Shown here piece by piece: positions 57,188-64,000 of a DNA stretch of 64,000 bases. The DNA lies in NCBI GenBank assembly GCA_020629715.1, contig JAHDCU010000008.1:182044-246043 (forward strand). Direction: 5' to 3'. This DNA is from Saprospiraceae bacterium (GTDB lineage Bacteria > Bacteroidota > Bacteroidia > Chitinophagales > Saprospiraceae). The position numbers and the translations under genes are program-made. A model generated the notes under the pieces. It had not been told where the DNA came from and made no database searches. It saw only the letters and a program-made list of their open reading frames with translations. Positions within the stretch are counted from its first letter, which is position 1; each line of letters opens with the position of its first letter.

Positions 57188-57589
57188 ATGGTTTCTAATG
57201 AACTTAAAGCATTATCTAAGCAACATCCCATCATATTATTTGATGGAGAATGTATCATGTGTAATGGATTTATCCAATGGTTGATCAAAAGAGACAACAA
57301 TCAGATATTTAGATATGCTACTTTGCAATCACAAAGTGATCTATCTGATTTTGATAGTGTCATTTTGGTGGATGATGAGCATGTTTTTACCAAGTCTGAT
57401 GTTTCCATACAGGTACTTAAGAAATTAGCTTTACCTTGGAGCCTATTAAGCTGTTTAGTAATCGTACCTACAGTCATAAGGGACAAAGCGTATGATATAA
57501 TTGCTAGAAACAGATATCGCTGGTTCGGTAAAAAAGATCAATGTTATATTCCAACTCAAGAAGAGCAATCTTTATTTATTGATGTTTAA
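57188..57589 (+). CDS. DCC family thiol-disulfide oxidoreductase-like protein (DUF393)
   Basis: 133 residues from ATG 57188; a TTG at 57170 would add six. The hallmark is IILFDGECIMCNGFIQWLIKRD, with the Cys-x2-Cys pair near residues 19-22. The rest keeps the family features IFRYATLQS, SILVDDEH-like strand and RYRWFGKK. A thioredoxin-like fold is likely, with an unknown partner. It may be cotranscribed with radA. Confidence 0.88.
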   Translation: MVSNELKALSKQHPIILFDGECIMCNGFIQWLIKRDNNQIFRYATLQSQSDLSDFDSVILVDDEHVFTKSDVSIQVLKKLALPWSLLSCLVIVPTVIRDKAYDIIARNRYRWFGKKDQCYIPTQEEQSLFIDV

Positions 57590-57742
57590 GAACGTCTATC
57601 CTTAAATGATACTCATAGTAATAACAATGCCTTGAGTCCCAAATTACCATAATGTCCTTCTTGCCCTTGATACCGTGATTCCCTTGAAACCAGTATACCT
57701 GTTTTGCCGCTCAACTTTTAGACTTTGTAAACTAATTACTTT

Positions 57743-58072
57743 TCAGTCCACCGGAGCCAACTTCACTCGCAGCCCATCCAAATCATTATGGAGTTTTATC
57801 TGACAGCCTAGCCGACTATTATCCTCCACAAAAAATGCTTGGTCGAGCATATCTTCTTCGTCATCGCTAGCCTCAGGTAACTCATGATCAGACTCAATGT
57901 ACATATGACAAGATGCGCATAAAGCCATACCTCCGCATGTACCCTCTACAGGTAATTCAGATGCTTTGCAAAGTTCCATCATATTGAGACTCATATCCGT
58001 AGGAGCTTCCAATAGATGTTCTTCTCCTTGACGGTCTACGACTGTTACTTTTATAATGTTGTCTTCAATCAT
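57743..58072 (-). CDS. [2Fe-2S] ferredoxin, adrenodoxin-like
   Basis: 109 residues. Cysteine ligands C46, C52 and C55 are in EGTCGGMALCASCHMY, and the fourth is near residue 92 in SRLGCQ. This spacing fits [2Fe-2S] ferredoxins of the adrenodoxin type. It overlaps the reductase gene by 4 bp (ATGA), so reductase and ferredoxin form a pair that passes electrons from NAD(P)H. Confidence 0.93.
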   Translation of the reverse strand: MIEDNIIKVTVVDRQGEEHLLEAPTDMSLNMMELCKASELPVEGTCGGMALCASCHMYIESDHELPEASDDEEDMLDQAFFVEDNSRLGCQIKLHNDLDGLRVKLAPVD

Positions 58073-59079
58073 GATTCAAAACCATTGACACCTGCCACCG
58101 TGGTATATTTAAAGCTAAGTTTTTGGTCAGGATATATATATTTAAAGGCTGATTGCATGGCAATAGTTCCTTCGTGGAAGCCGCATAATATAAGTTTGAG
58201 TTTACCTTCATAGGTATTGATATCACCTATTGCATATATACCAGGTACTCCTGTGCTATAGTCTTTTGTATCAACTTCTATCGCACTACGATCAATGGAT
58301 AAACCCCAATCTGCGATGGGTCCAAGTTTTGGTGAAAGCCCAAATAGTGGTATAAAATAATCTACTTTTTGCGAAAACTCTCCAAGCGTTTTTGATTTGA
58401 TCTGTACTTCATCTAATGTTTCATTTCCGCTCAAGCCAACGGCCTGCGCTTCAGTGATTAGATTTACTTTCTTGGCTGCAGCCAGCTCCATCACTTTATC
58501 TACAGAATCAAGAGCGCCTCTGAAGCTCGTACGGCGGTGAATAAGCGTAACTTCTGACGCTACATTCGAAAGCTCAATCGTCCAGTCTAATGCTGAGTCT
58601 CCACCACCCGCGATTAGTATCTTTTTGTTTCTATATTTTTCGGGGTCTTTGACCATGTAGTCTACTCCCTTACGCTCAAATTGAGCAATGTTTTCGAGAG
58701 GCGGTTTACGAGGTTCGAAAGAGCCTAGACCTCCGGCTATAGCTATCACAGGTGCCTGTATTTTAGTACCATCGGTAGTCGTGATTTCAAATAACTTCTC
58801 TTCAATCCGCTCTATCTTTTCAGCACGTTCACCTAAAGTAAATGTGGGTTTGAAGGGTTCTATTTGTTCCATGAGATTGGTCACGAGATCACCAGCCAAT
58901 ATGCTTGGATATCCAGGAATATCATAGATTGGTTTTTTGGGATAGATCTCCGTTAGCTGCCCTCCCGGCTGGGGTAATGCATCTATGAGATGACATTTTA
59001 GTTTCAGCAAACCCGCCTCAAATACCGTAAATAATCCGCATGGTCCAGCACCTATTATCGCTATATCAGTTTTTATCAT
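58069..59079 (-). CDS. NAD(P)/FAD-dependent ferredoxin--NADP reductase (TrxB-like)
   Basis: 336 residues from ATG 59079 (MIKTDIAIIGAGPCGLF); the upstream frame adds 13 non-conserved residues. The FAD motif is IIGAGPCGLF, followed by the second Rossmann motif IAGGGDSALDWTIEL and the C-terminal FAD segment GIYAIGDINTYEGKLKLILCGFHEG. The CxxC of thioredoxin reductases is missing, which fits the TrxB-like ferredoxin reductases. It is the upstream gene of the pair with the ferredoxin. Confidence 0.92.
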   Translation of the reverse strand: MIKTDIAIIGAGPCGLFTVFEAGLLKLKCHLIDALPQPGGQLTEIYPKKPIYDIPGYPSILAGDLVTNLMEQIEPFKPTFTLGERAEKIERIEEKLFEITTTDGTKIQAPVIAIAGGLGSFEPRKPPLENIAQFERKGVDYMVKDPEKYRNKKILIAGGGDSALDWTIELSNVASEVTLIHRRTSFRGALDSVDKVMELAAAKKVNLITEAQAVGLSGNETLDEVQIKSKTLGEFSQKVDYFIPLFGLSPKLGPIADWGLSIDRSAIEVDTKDYSTGVPGIYAIGDINTYEGKLKLILCGFHEGTIAMQSAFKYIYPDQKLSFKYTTVAGVNGFES

Positions 59080-59259
59080 ATCGCTTGGATTCGTATTAGA
59101 ATCTTCAAATCGCCGCAAAACTATTGAATTTCATAATGTAATACGGTATCAGCCCTTTTAAGTTTACTAATGTAGTGTCAATATGAAGATTCGGAATTTT
59201 CTCCGTATATATACATTGGGTTTAATAATGTTTTCAAAGATTAATAGCTGTATATAATT

Positions 59260-60816
59260 ATGTTGGTAAAAACCTATGCAAGTGCTGTACATGGAGTAGA
59301 GGCACAAACGATTACGGCAGAAGTAAATGCTGGTGGCACAGTTGCTGCAGGTAAGCAAATGTATTTTTTGGTAGGACTACCAGATAGTGCGGTGAAAGAG
59401 GGATTTCAGCGGATAGAAGCTGCCGTGAAAAATATTGGTTATAAAATGCCACGTCTCAAGCTAGTGGTCAATCTTGCACCCGCAGATATTCGGAAAGAAG
59501 GATCCTCTTACGACCTTCCGATTGCTATAGGCATCATAGCTGCTACCAAACAAATGAATGCTGATCGACTTGGAGATTATGTCATTATGGGAGAATTGGC
59601 TTTGGATGGAGGACTTCGACCGATCAAAGGTGCATTGCCAATAGCTATACAAGCCAGAAAAGAAAAATACAAAGGGATCATACTTCCTAAACAAAATGCG
59701 AAAGAAGCTGCTATCGTCAATGATCTTGAAGTTTATGGTATAGAGAATCTTACCGAAGCGGTAGAATTTTTAAATGGTGATCGAACATTACGTGCAACAG
59801 AGATAGATACACGAGAGCTATTTAGTGATAACATCAATGATTATCAAGTTGATTTTTCGGATGTAAAAGGACAAGAAAATATCAAACGAGCATTAGAAAT
59901 CTCCGCCGCTGGCGGTCATAATGTAATCTTGATTGGTCCGCCAGGGGCAGGTAAGACGATGCTTGCTAGACGTCTGCCTACAATACTGCCACCCTTGTCC
60001 CTCTATGAAGCATTAGATACAACTAAGATTCATTCCGTATCTGGTGCTTTAGGTCAAGATGCTTCTCTCATTACGGCTCGACCTTTCAGAGCTCCTCATC
60101 ATACGATCAGTGATGTGGCTTTGGTTGGAGGGGGTAGTAATCCTAATCCTGGAGAGATTAGCCTTGCTCATAATGGCGTTTTATTTTTAGATGAGCTACC
60201 TGAGTTTAAAAGATCGGTACTCGAAGTTATGCGGCAACCTATGGAGGAGCGGAAGGTTACGATTTCTAGAGCGAGAGTCTCGGTAGATTATCCTGCCAGT
60301 TTTATGTTGATTGCAAGTATGAATCCCTGTCCATGTGGCTATTATAATCATCCTGATAAAGAATGTGTCTGCGGTCCTGGCGTAGTCAAGCGATATCTTA
60401 ATAAGATCTCGGGTCCTCTGCTAGATCGCATCGATCTGCATGTGGAAGTTACTCCGGTATCCTATGATGAGCTGAGTACTTTTGAGTATAAGTCAGAGAC
60501 CAGTGCTGATATACGTGAACGGGTAGAACGTGCAAGGCAAATACAGCAAGAGCGATTTAAAGATATCAAAGGTTTACATAGTAATGCACAGATGCCAAGC
60601 CGTATGGTGAGAGAAGTATGCCAAATCAATCAAGCAGGTACGGTACTGCTCAAAACGGCTATGCAAAAATTACAATTATCCGCTAGAGCCTATGATCGCA
60701 TCCTAAAGGTTGCCCGTACAAGTGCTGACTTGGCAGGATCAGAGAATATCAAAATCGAGCATTTGGCCGAAGCCATCCAATACAGAAGTCTTGATAGAGA
60801 AGGGTGGAGTGGATAG
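59260..60816 (+). CDS. comM: YifB/ComM family magnesium-chelatase-like AAA ATPase
   Basis: 518 residues. A Lon-protease-like fold comes first ([25 protein letters not shown]). The AAA domain has Walker A GPPGAGKT (near residue 226), Walker [10 protein letters not shown] (near 308), and the family cysteine cluster [19 protein letters not shown] (about residues 356-374). In naturally competent bacteria ComM helps branch migration during uptake of DNA. No competence genes are nearby. The gap after it has short repeats. Confidence 0.94.
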   Translation: MLVKTYASAVHGVEAQTITAEVNAGGTVAAGKQMYFLVGLPDSAVKEGFQRIEAAVKNIGYKMPRLKLVVNLAPADIRKEGSSYDLPIAIGIIAATKQMNADRLGDYVIMGELALDGGLRPIKGALPIAIQARKEKYKGIILPKQNAKEAAIVNDLEVYGIENLTEAVEFLNGDRTLRATEIDTRELFSDNINDYQVDFSDVKGQENIKRALEISAAGGHNVILIGPPGAGKTMLARRLPTILPPLSLYEALDTTKIHSVSGALGQDASLITARPFRAPHHTISDVALVGGGSNPNPGEISLAHNGVLFLDELPEFKRSVLEVMRQPMEERKVTISRARVSVDYPASFMLIASMNPCPCGYYNHPDKECVCGPGVVKRYLNKISGPLLDRIDLHVEVTPVSYDELSTFEYKSETSADIRERVERARQIQQERFKDIKGLHSNAQMPSRMVREVCQINQAGTVLLKTAMQKLQLSARAYDRILKVARTSADLAGSENIKIEHLAEAIQYRSLDREGWSG

Positions 60817-60936
60817 TCCGAAAAGGGCGAGACTGGTTAATCTGAAAATTTGTTTAGTGGATTAGTTTTCTGTATTGAGTTGACCGTACTTTTCAATAGT
60901 TAATCTAGTATTAATAGTATCTAATATAGGAATCGC

Positions 60937-60960
60937 TATGCCCTCCATGCCTCTATGGTA
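60937..60960 (+). repeat. Dispersed repeat copy 2
   Basis: Twin of 43961-43984 with one difference. The flanking segment 60961-61000 also resembles the same repeat family (CCTTTGTGTCCTTTCTGGTT). Confidence 0.55.
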
Positions 60961-61027
60961 AATCAAACACCCCTTTGTGTCCTTTCTGGTTCAAAATAAT
61001 TGACTCATCGATCAAATAAGCGACCTT

Positions 61028-61062
61028 CGACTACCGACTACCGACTACCGACTACCGACTAC
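61028..61062 (+). repeat. Tandem repeat of CGACTAC, five units
   Basis: Five exact copies of the 7-base unit CGACTAC, ending 4 bases before the stop codon of the Fur-family gene. The unit length would allow copy-number change, though it lies outside any coding frame. Confidence 0.9.
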
Positions 61063-61066
61063 CAGT

Positions 61067-61540
61067 TTACTCCTTCCGCTCACATGGATCTTGGCTGCAC
61101 TTGCCGTATAGATTGAGGCTATGATGCACGACATTGAAGTCCAGTAAATCACCCATCATACTTTTGATTCCTTGGACTCTCGGATCACAAAACTCTAATA
61201 CCTTACCACAGTCGATACAGATCAAATGATCATGCTGTTTATTGCCATATGATTTTTCATATTGAGCAAGGTTTTTACCGAACTGATGCTTTCGTACAAG
61301 GTCGCAGTTCACTAATAATTCCAGCGTATTATATACCGTAGCACGACTTACCCGATAATTCTGATTTTTCATATGAATATAGAGGGCCTCTGCGTCAAAG
61401 TGATCATTACGACGATAGATCTCCTCTAGTATAGCGTATCGCTCTGGAGTCTTACGACATTGATTTTTTTCAAGATGTACAGTAAATATCTCTTTTACTT
61501 CGTCGATGACATCGTCTTGTATAAGTGCATTGGTTTCCAT
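61067..61540 (-). CDS. Fur/PerR family metal-dependent repressor
   Basis: 157 residues. The N-terminal winged helix is [48 protein letters not shown]. The metal-binding half has [18 protein letters not shown] and a C-terminal pair ([13 protein letters not shown]) giving a structural zinc site. Whether it senses iron, manganese or peroxide is not clear. It lies 12 bp after the rel/spoT gene on the same strand, so it is cotranscribed. Confidence 0.92.
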   Translation of the reverse strand: METNALIQDDVIDEVKEIFTVHLEKNQCRKTPERYAILEEIYRRNDHFDAEALYIHMKNQNYRVSRATVYNTLELLVNCDLVRKHQFGKNLAQYEKSYGNKQHDHLICIDCGKVLEFCDPRVQGIKSMMGDLLDFNVVHHSLNLYGKCSQDPCERKE

Positions 61541-61552
61541 AATCTTAGCAAT

Positions 61553-63781
61553 TTACTGATTTATAACTCTTTCAACGATCTGAATGCCTTGTAGTTCCTT
61601 GATCGTTTTCAAAACTACATTTAATTGATCTTTATTGAGTACCATGATCCCTACTTCTGCTTCAAAAACGCCTTCATTTCCTTTGATATTAAATGATCTG
61701 ATATTGATACCAAGTTGAGTAGATAGGGCATTGGCTATCATTTGTATCACCCCGATACCAGAATCTACTCCAGTAATACGCAGGTCTACATTGAAGTTGG
61801 TCTCTGCCTGATTAGTCCATTCTGCTTTCAGTACTCTGTATCCGTAGTTGGCCAGTATATGAGTTGCGTTTTTACAAGTAAGTCGATGTATTTTGAGTCC
61901 TTGACTAGCAGTCAAATAGGCGAAGATATCATCACCGAGTACTGGGCTACAGCATCTTGCAAGTTCATATTTATATTGACTTGCTGGCTCACCATTAACC
62001 AAGATTTCGGATTTTTTCTGATTGTTTTTTTTGGTTTTCTCTTCGAGTTTCTCATCCTTGGGAGCAATATCTCCTTTAGGTTCTAAGTATTCCTCTTTTA
62101 GATTGATCTTCCCACTATCAGAAGTAAATACAGATAAATCTGATTGCTTGATCTCGCCCATGGCTAGGGCATAGTATAGATCAGGACGATTTTTATATCC
62201 AAAGTGTTTGACTATAAAATCAATTGACTCCTCGAAATCTAGTTTTAAGTTTTTGATTTTTCGGATCAACGTTTCCTTTCCTATTTCTCCCTGTTTACGT
62301 TTAGTTTCTTTCATGGCAGATCTGATCTTTGATCTTGCCTTTCCAGTGACGGCCATTCTTAGCCAGTTTTCCTTAGGTTTTTGGTTTTTATTAGTGGTGA
62401 CATGTAGTTGATCTCCATTACTAAGTTTGTATCCCATGGGTACAAGCTTGTTATTGACCTTGATGGCTGTGGCATGATATCCTACATCAGTATGTATCTC
62501 AAATGCAAAGTCTAGAGCTGTTGCCCCTTTAGGTAGTATCCGCATATCACCATTAGGCGTAAATACATATATCTCCTCACTAAATAAGTTAGTCTTGAAA
62601 TCATTGACAAATTCAATAGCATCACTATGCTGATGATCCATGATCTCGCGTATGCCATCTAACCACCGATCAAATACATCATTGTTTTCTTTTACACCTT
62701 TGTATTTCCAGTGAGCCGCAAATCCTCGTTCGGCAATCTCATCCATTCGCTCGGATCTGATCTGTACCTCCACGTACCTACCGTCTGGACCAATCACGGT
62801 GGTATGTAGTGATTCGTACCCATTTCCCTTTGGTGTAGTCACCCAATCCTTCAGCCGTTCTGGTATGGGTTTGTAAAAGTCAGTAATGATAGAATATATT
62901 TGCCAAGAAAAGCTTTTTTCCTCTTCTAATTCTGGATCTATAATGATACGTACGGCAAATAGATCATAGATTTCTTCAAAGGGTACTTTTTTTGTTTTTA
63001 GCTTATTGTAAATTGAAGAAATTGCTTTTGGTCTTCCCGTAACACGGTAAGGGATTCCAAGCTTTTTCAAGCCAGGCTCTAGTGGTCTGATAAATTTATC
63101 AATGTACTTTTCGCGTTCGGCTTGAGTATCTTTAAGTTTTGTAATGATCTCCTGATAAGTATCTGGTTCATTGATTTTGAGGCAAATATCTTGAAGTTCC
63201 GTTTTGACACTATATAGTCCTAATCTATGTGCTAGTGGTATATAGATATAGCTGGTCTCTGCGGCTATTTTTATTTGTTTTTGCCTAGGCATAGATCCTA
63301 TCGTTCGTAGATTATGGAGTCTATCTGCCATTTTGATAAGGACTACACGTACGTCTTCGACTAAGGTTGAAAGTACTTTTTTGTAGTTTTCTGCTTGGGG
63401 GCTTTGTACATTATATAGACCGTCCAGCTTAGTAAGACCGTCTACGATTTTTGTAATTTTAGGACCAAAATTTTCTGAAATATCTTCTAGTGTATACGGT
63501 GTATCTTCTACTACATCATGTAATATTGCTGAGATGACAGCAGTCGGGCCTAGTCCAATTTCTTCAAAGCATATTCTCGCTACCTCTAAAGGGTGTAGTA
63601 CGTAAGGTTCGCCACTTTTACGTCTCTGGGATTTATGACCATCAGTGGCAATTTTATATGCCTTTTGCATATGTACCTTGTCTTCATCCGTCAACTTAGG
63701 TTTGACCTTGGATAGTAATCCTGTAAATGCTTTTTTGATTACTTTTTCTTCTTCCGCTGTTATGCTCGCTGTTACTCCCAT
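61553..63781 (-). CDS. Bifunctional (p)ppGpp synthetase/hydrolase, RelA/SpoT family
   Basis: 742 residues. The HD hydrolase motif is intact (LHDVVEDT, His88-Asp89), and the synthetase region keeps RVTGRPKAISSIYNKLK and IYDLFAVRIII. TGS (residues 395-455), a Cys-containing segment (ARCCSPVLGDD) and ACT (665-742) domains complete it. It makes and breaks the alarmone that signals amino acid starvation. It heads an operon with the Fur-family gene. A 9-bp-arm palindrome lies upstream (63858-63880). Confidence 0.96.
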   Translation of the reverse strand: MGVTASITAEEEKVIKKAFTGLLSKVKPKLTDEDKVHMQKAYKIATDGHKSQRRKSGEPYVLHPLEVARICFEEIGLGPTAVISAILHDVVEDTPYTLEDISENFGPKITKIVDGLTKLDGLYNVQSPQAENYKKVLSTLVEDVRVVLIKMADRLHNLRTIGSMPRQKQIKIAAETSYIYIPLAHRLGLYSVKTELQDICLKINEPDTYQEIITKLKDTQAEREKYIDKFIRPLEPGLKKLGIPYRVTGRPKAISSIYNKLKTKKVPFEEIYDLFAVRIIIDPELEEEKSFSWQIYSIITDFYKPIPERLKDWVTTPKGNGYESLHTTVIGPDGRYVEVQIRSERMDEIAERGFAAHWKYKGVKENNDVFDRWLDGIREIMDHQHSDAIEFVNDFKTNLFSEEIYVFTPNGDMRILPKGATALDFAFEIHTDVGYHATAIKVNNKLVPMGYKLSNGDQLHVTTNKNQKPKENWLRMAVTGKARSKIRSAMKETKRKQGEIGKETLIRKIKNLKLDFEESIDFIVKHFGYKNRPDLYYALAMGEIKQSDLSVFTSDSGKINLKEEYLEPKGDIAPKDEKLEEKTKKNNQKKSEILVNGEPASQYKYELARCCSPVLGDDIFAYLTASQGLKIHRLTCKNATHILANYGYRVLKAEWTNQAETNFNVDLRITGVDSGIGVIQMIANALSTQLGINIRSFNIKGNEGVFEAEVGIMVLNKDQLNVVLKTIKELQGIQIVERVINQ

Positions 63782-63857
63782 TACACGATGAAATTACAAT
63801 TATGATTGGTCACAAAATGCTGGATTAGATAAAAAATAAGAACTTTACAAAATGATA

Positions 63858-63880
63858 TGCATTCTAATGCATAGAATGCA
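63858..63880. promoter_or_regulatory. Palindrome between rel/spoT and the tRNA gene
   Basis: TGCATTCTA, five bases (ATGCA), TAGAATGCA: perfect 9-bp arms. It lies 77 bp upstream of rel/spoT and just before the tRNA promoter. The TTCTA-TAGAA core loosely recalls Fur/PerR boxes. Confidence 0.4.
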
Positions 63881-63889
63881 ACTTTTTAA

Positions 63890-63897
63890 TATCTTTG
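63890..63897 (+). promoter_or_regulatory. -7 box of the tRNA-Leu promoter
   Basis: TATCTTTG matches TAnnTTTG exactly, 32 bases before the tRNA 5' end. No TTG -33 box is obvious; the region is overlapped by the palindrome at 63858-63880. Confidence 0.6.
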
Positions 63898-63929
63898 CGC
63901 AACTTTTTTGATATCCTAAAGTGGATAAT

Positions 63930-64000
63930 GCGGGTATGATGGAACTGGTAGACATGCTAGACTTAGGATCTAGTGCTTAACGGCGTGGGGGTTCGACTCC
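63930..64000 (+). tRNA. tRNA-Leu, anticodon TAG (cut by the window end)
   Basis: Begins with GCGGGTA (acceptor arm), then TGGTAGAC in the D arm and the anticodon stem CTAGA/TCTAG around the loop with TAG, reading CUA. The long variable arm typical of leucine tRNAs is visible, and the T arm (GGTTCGACTCC) is reached at the edge. The 3' end is outside the window. Confidence 0.9.

Noticed and set aside
61028..61062. CRISPR array
   Set aside because: The unit is 7 bases with no spacers, and no cas gene is in the window.

Overview
The window looks like chromosomal DNA of a Bacteroidota bacterium, probably a gliding or saprospira-like member (class-level guess only). The reasons are type IX secretion (T9SS) sorting tails of both type A and type B, a PorP/SprF outer-membrane protein, SprB-type repeats, several promoter -7 boxes of the form TAnnTTTG, low GC, and Bacteroidota-restricted families (DUF2480, DUF6702, the PorP/OmpA cassette). 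Most of the sequence is ordinary housekeeping DNA with short gaps and mixed strands.

Layout. 0-6.5 kb: end of a GlmU-like sugar nucleotidyltransferase, a spermidine-synthase-like protein, a TPR membrane protein, DUF4105 and polysaccharide deacetylase genes, then gltX with two small downstream genes. 6.6-15.6 kb: a T9SS cassette of a 2114-residue Ig-repeat surface protein, its PorP/SprF partner and an OmpA/PD40 protein. 15.8-17.7 kb: TonB, and an SPFH protein overlapping a small Arc-like protein. 17.7-25.1 kb: an accessory island with a YhcG-type nuclease cut by one in-frame stop, a Fic protein with an operator-like repeat, a decayed alpha/beta hydrolase, a two-gene ATPase/TOPRIM module resembling the PARIS anti-phage system, and a RhuM gene between two copies of the 5' region of the next gene. 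25.2-32.9 kb: alpha-2-macroglobulin and PbpC, overlapping by 8 bp. 33-45.7 kb: uvrA, an ECF sigma factor, an M28 peptidase, hemB, yidD, DUF6702, a T9SS protein, metG, LysE and a TPR lipoprotein. 45.7-48.5 kb: the metY-metX operon behind a leader. 48.5-64 kb: phzF, a T9SS cargo protein, a lytic transglycosylase, DUF2480, scpB, a DksA-like protein, radA, a DCC protein, a ferredoxin/reductase pair, comM, a Fur-family repressor downstream of rel/spoT, and the start of tRNA-Leu(UAG).

The most interesting signal is at 48217-48411, upstream of metY. A short ORF encodes a peptide whose core is MMMCMCCMMMC (seven Met and four Cys in eleven residues). It is followed by a strong hairpin and by a second copy of the hairpin 3' arm that abuts eight Ts. 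This reads as a ribosome-stalling attenuator that senses methionine and cysteine, the products of the genes behind it.

The second signal is the defence island. A PARIS-like pair, a Fic protein, a RhuM protein and a nonsense-interrupted DUF1016 nuclease sit together between two conserved housekeeping loci. The decayed genes and the duplicated 5' region suggest repeated insertion and loss at this spot. Functions are assigned from protein motifs read by eye; no database search was run.
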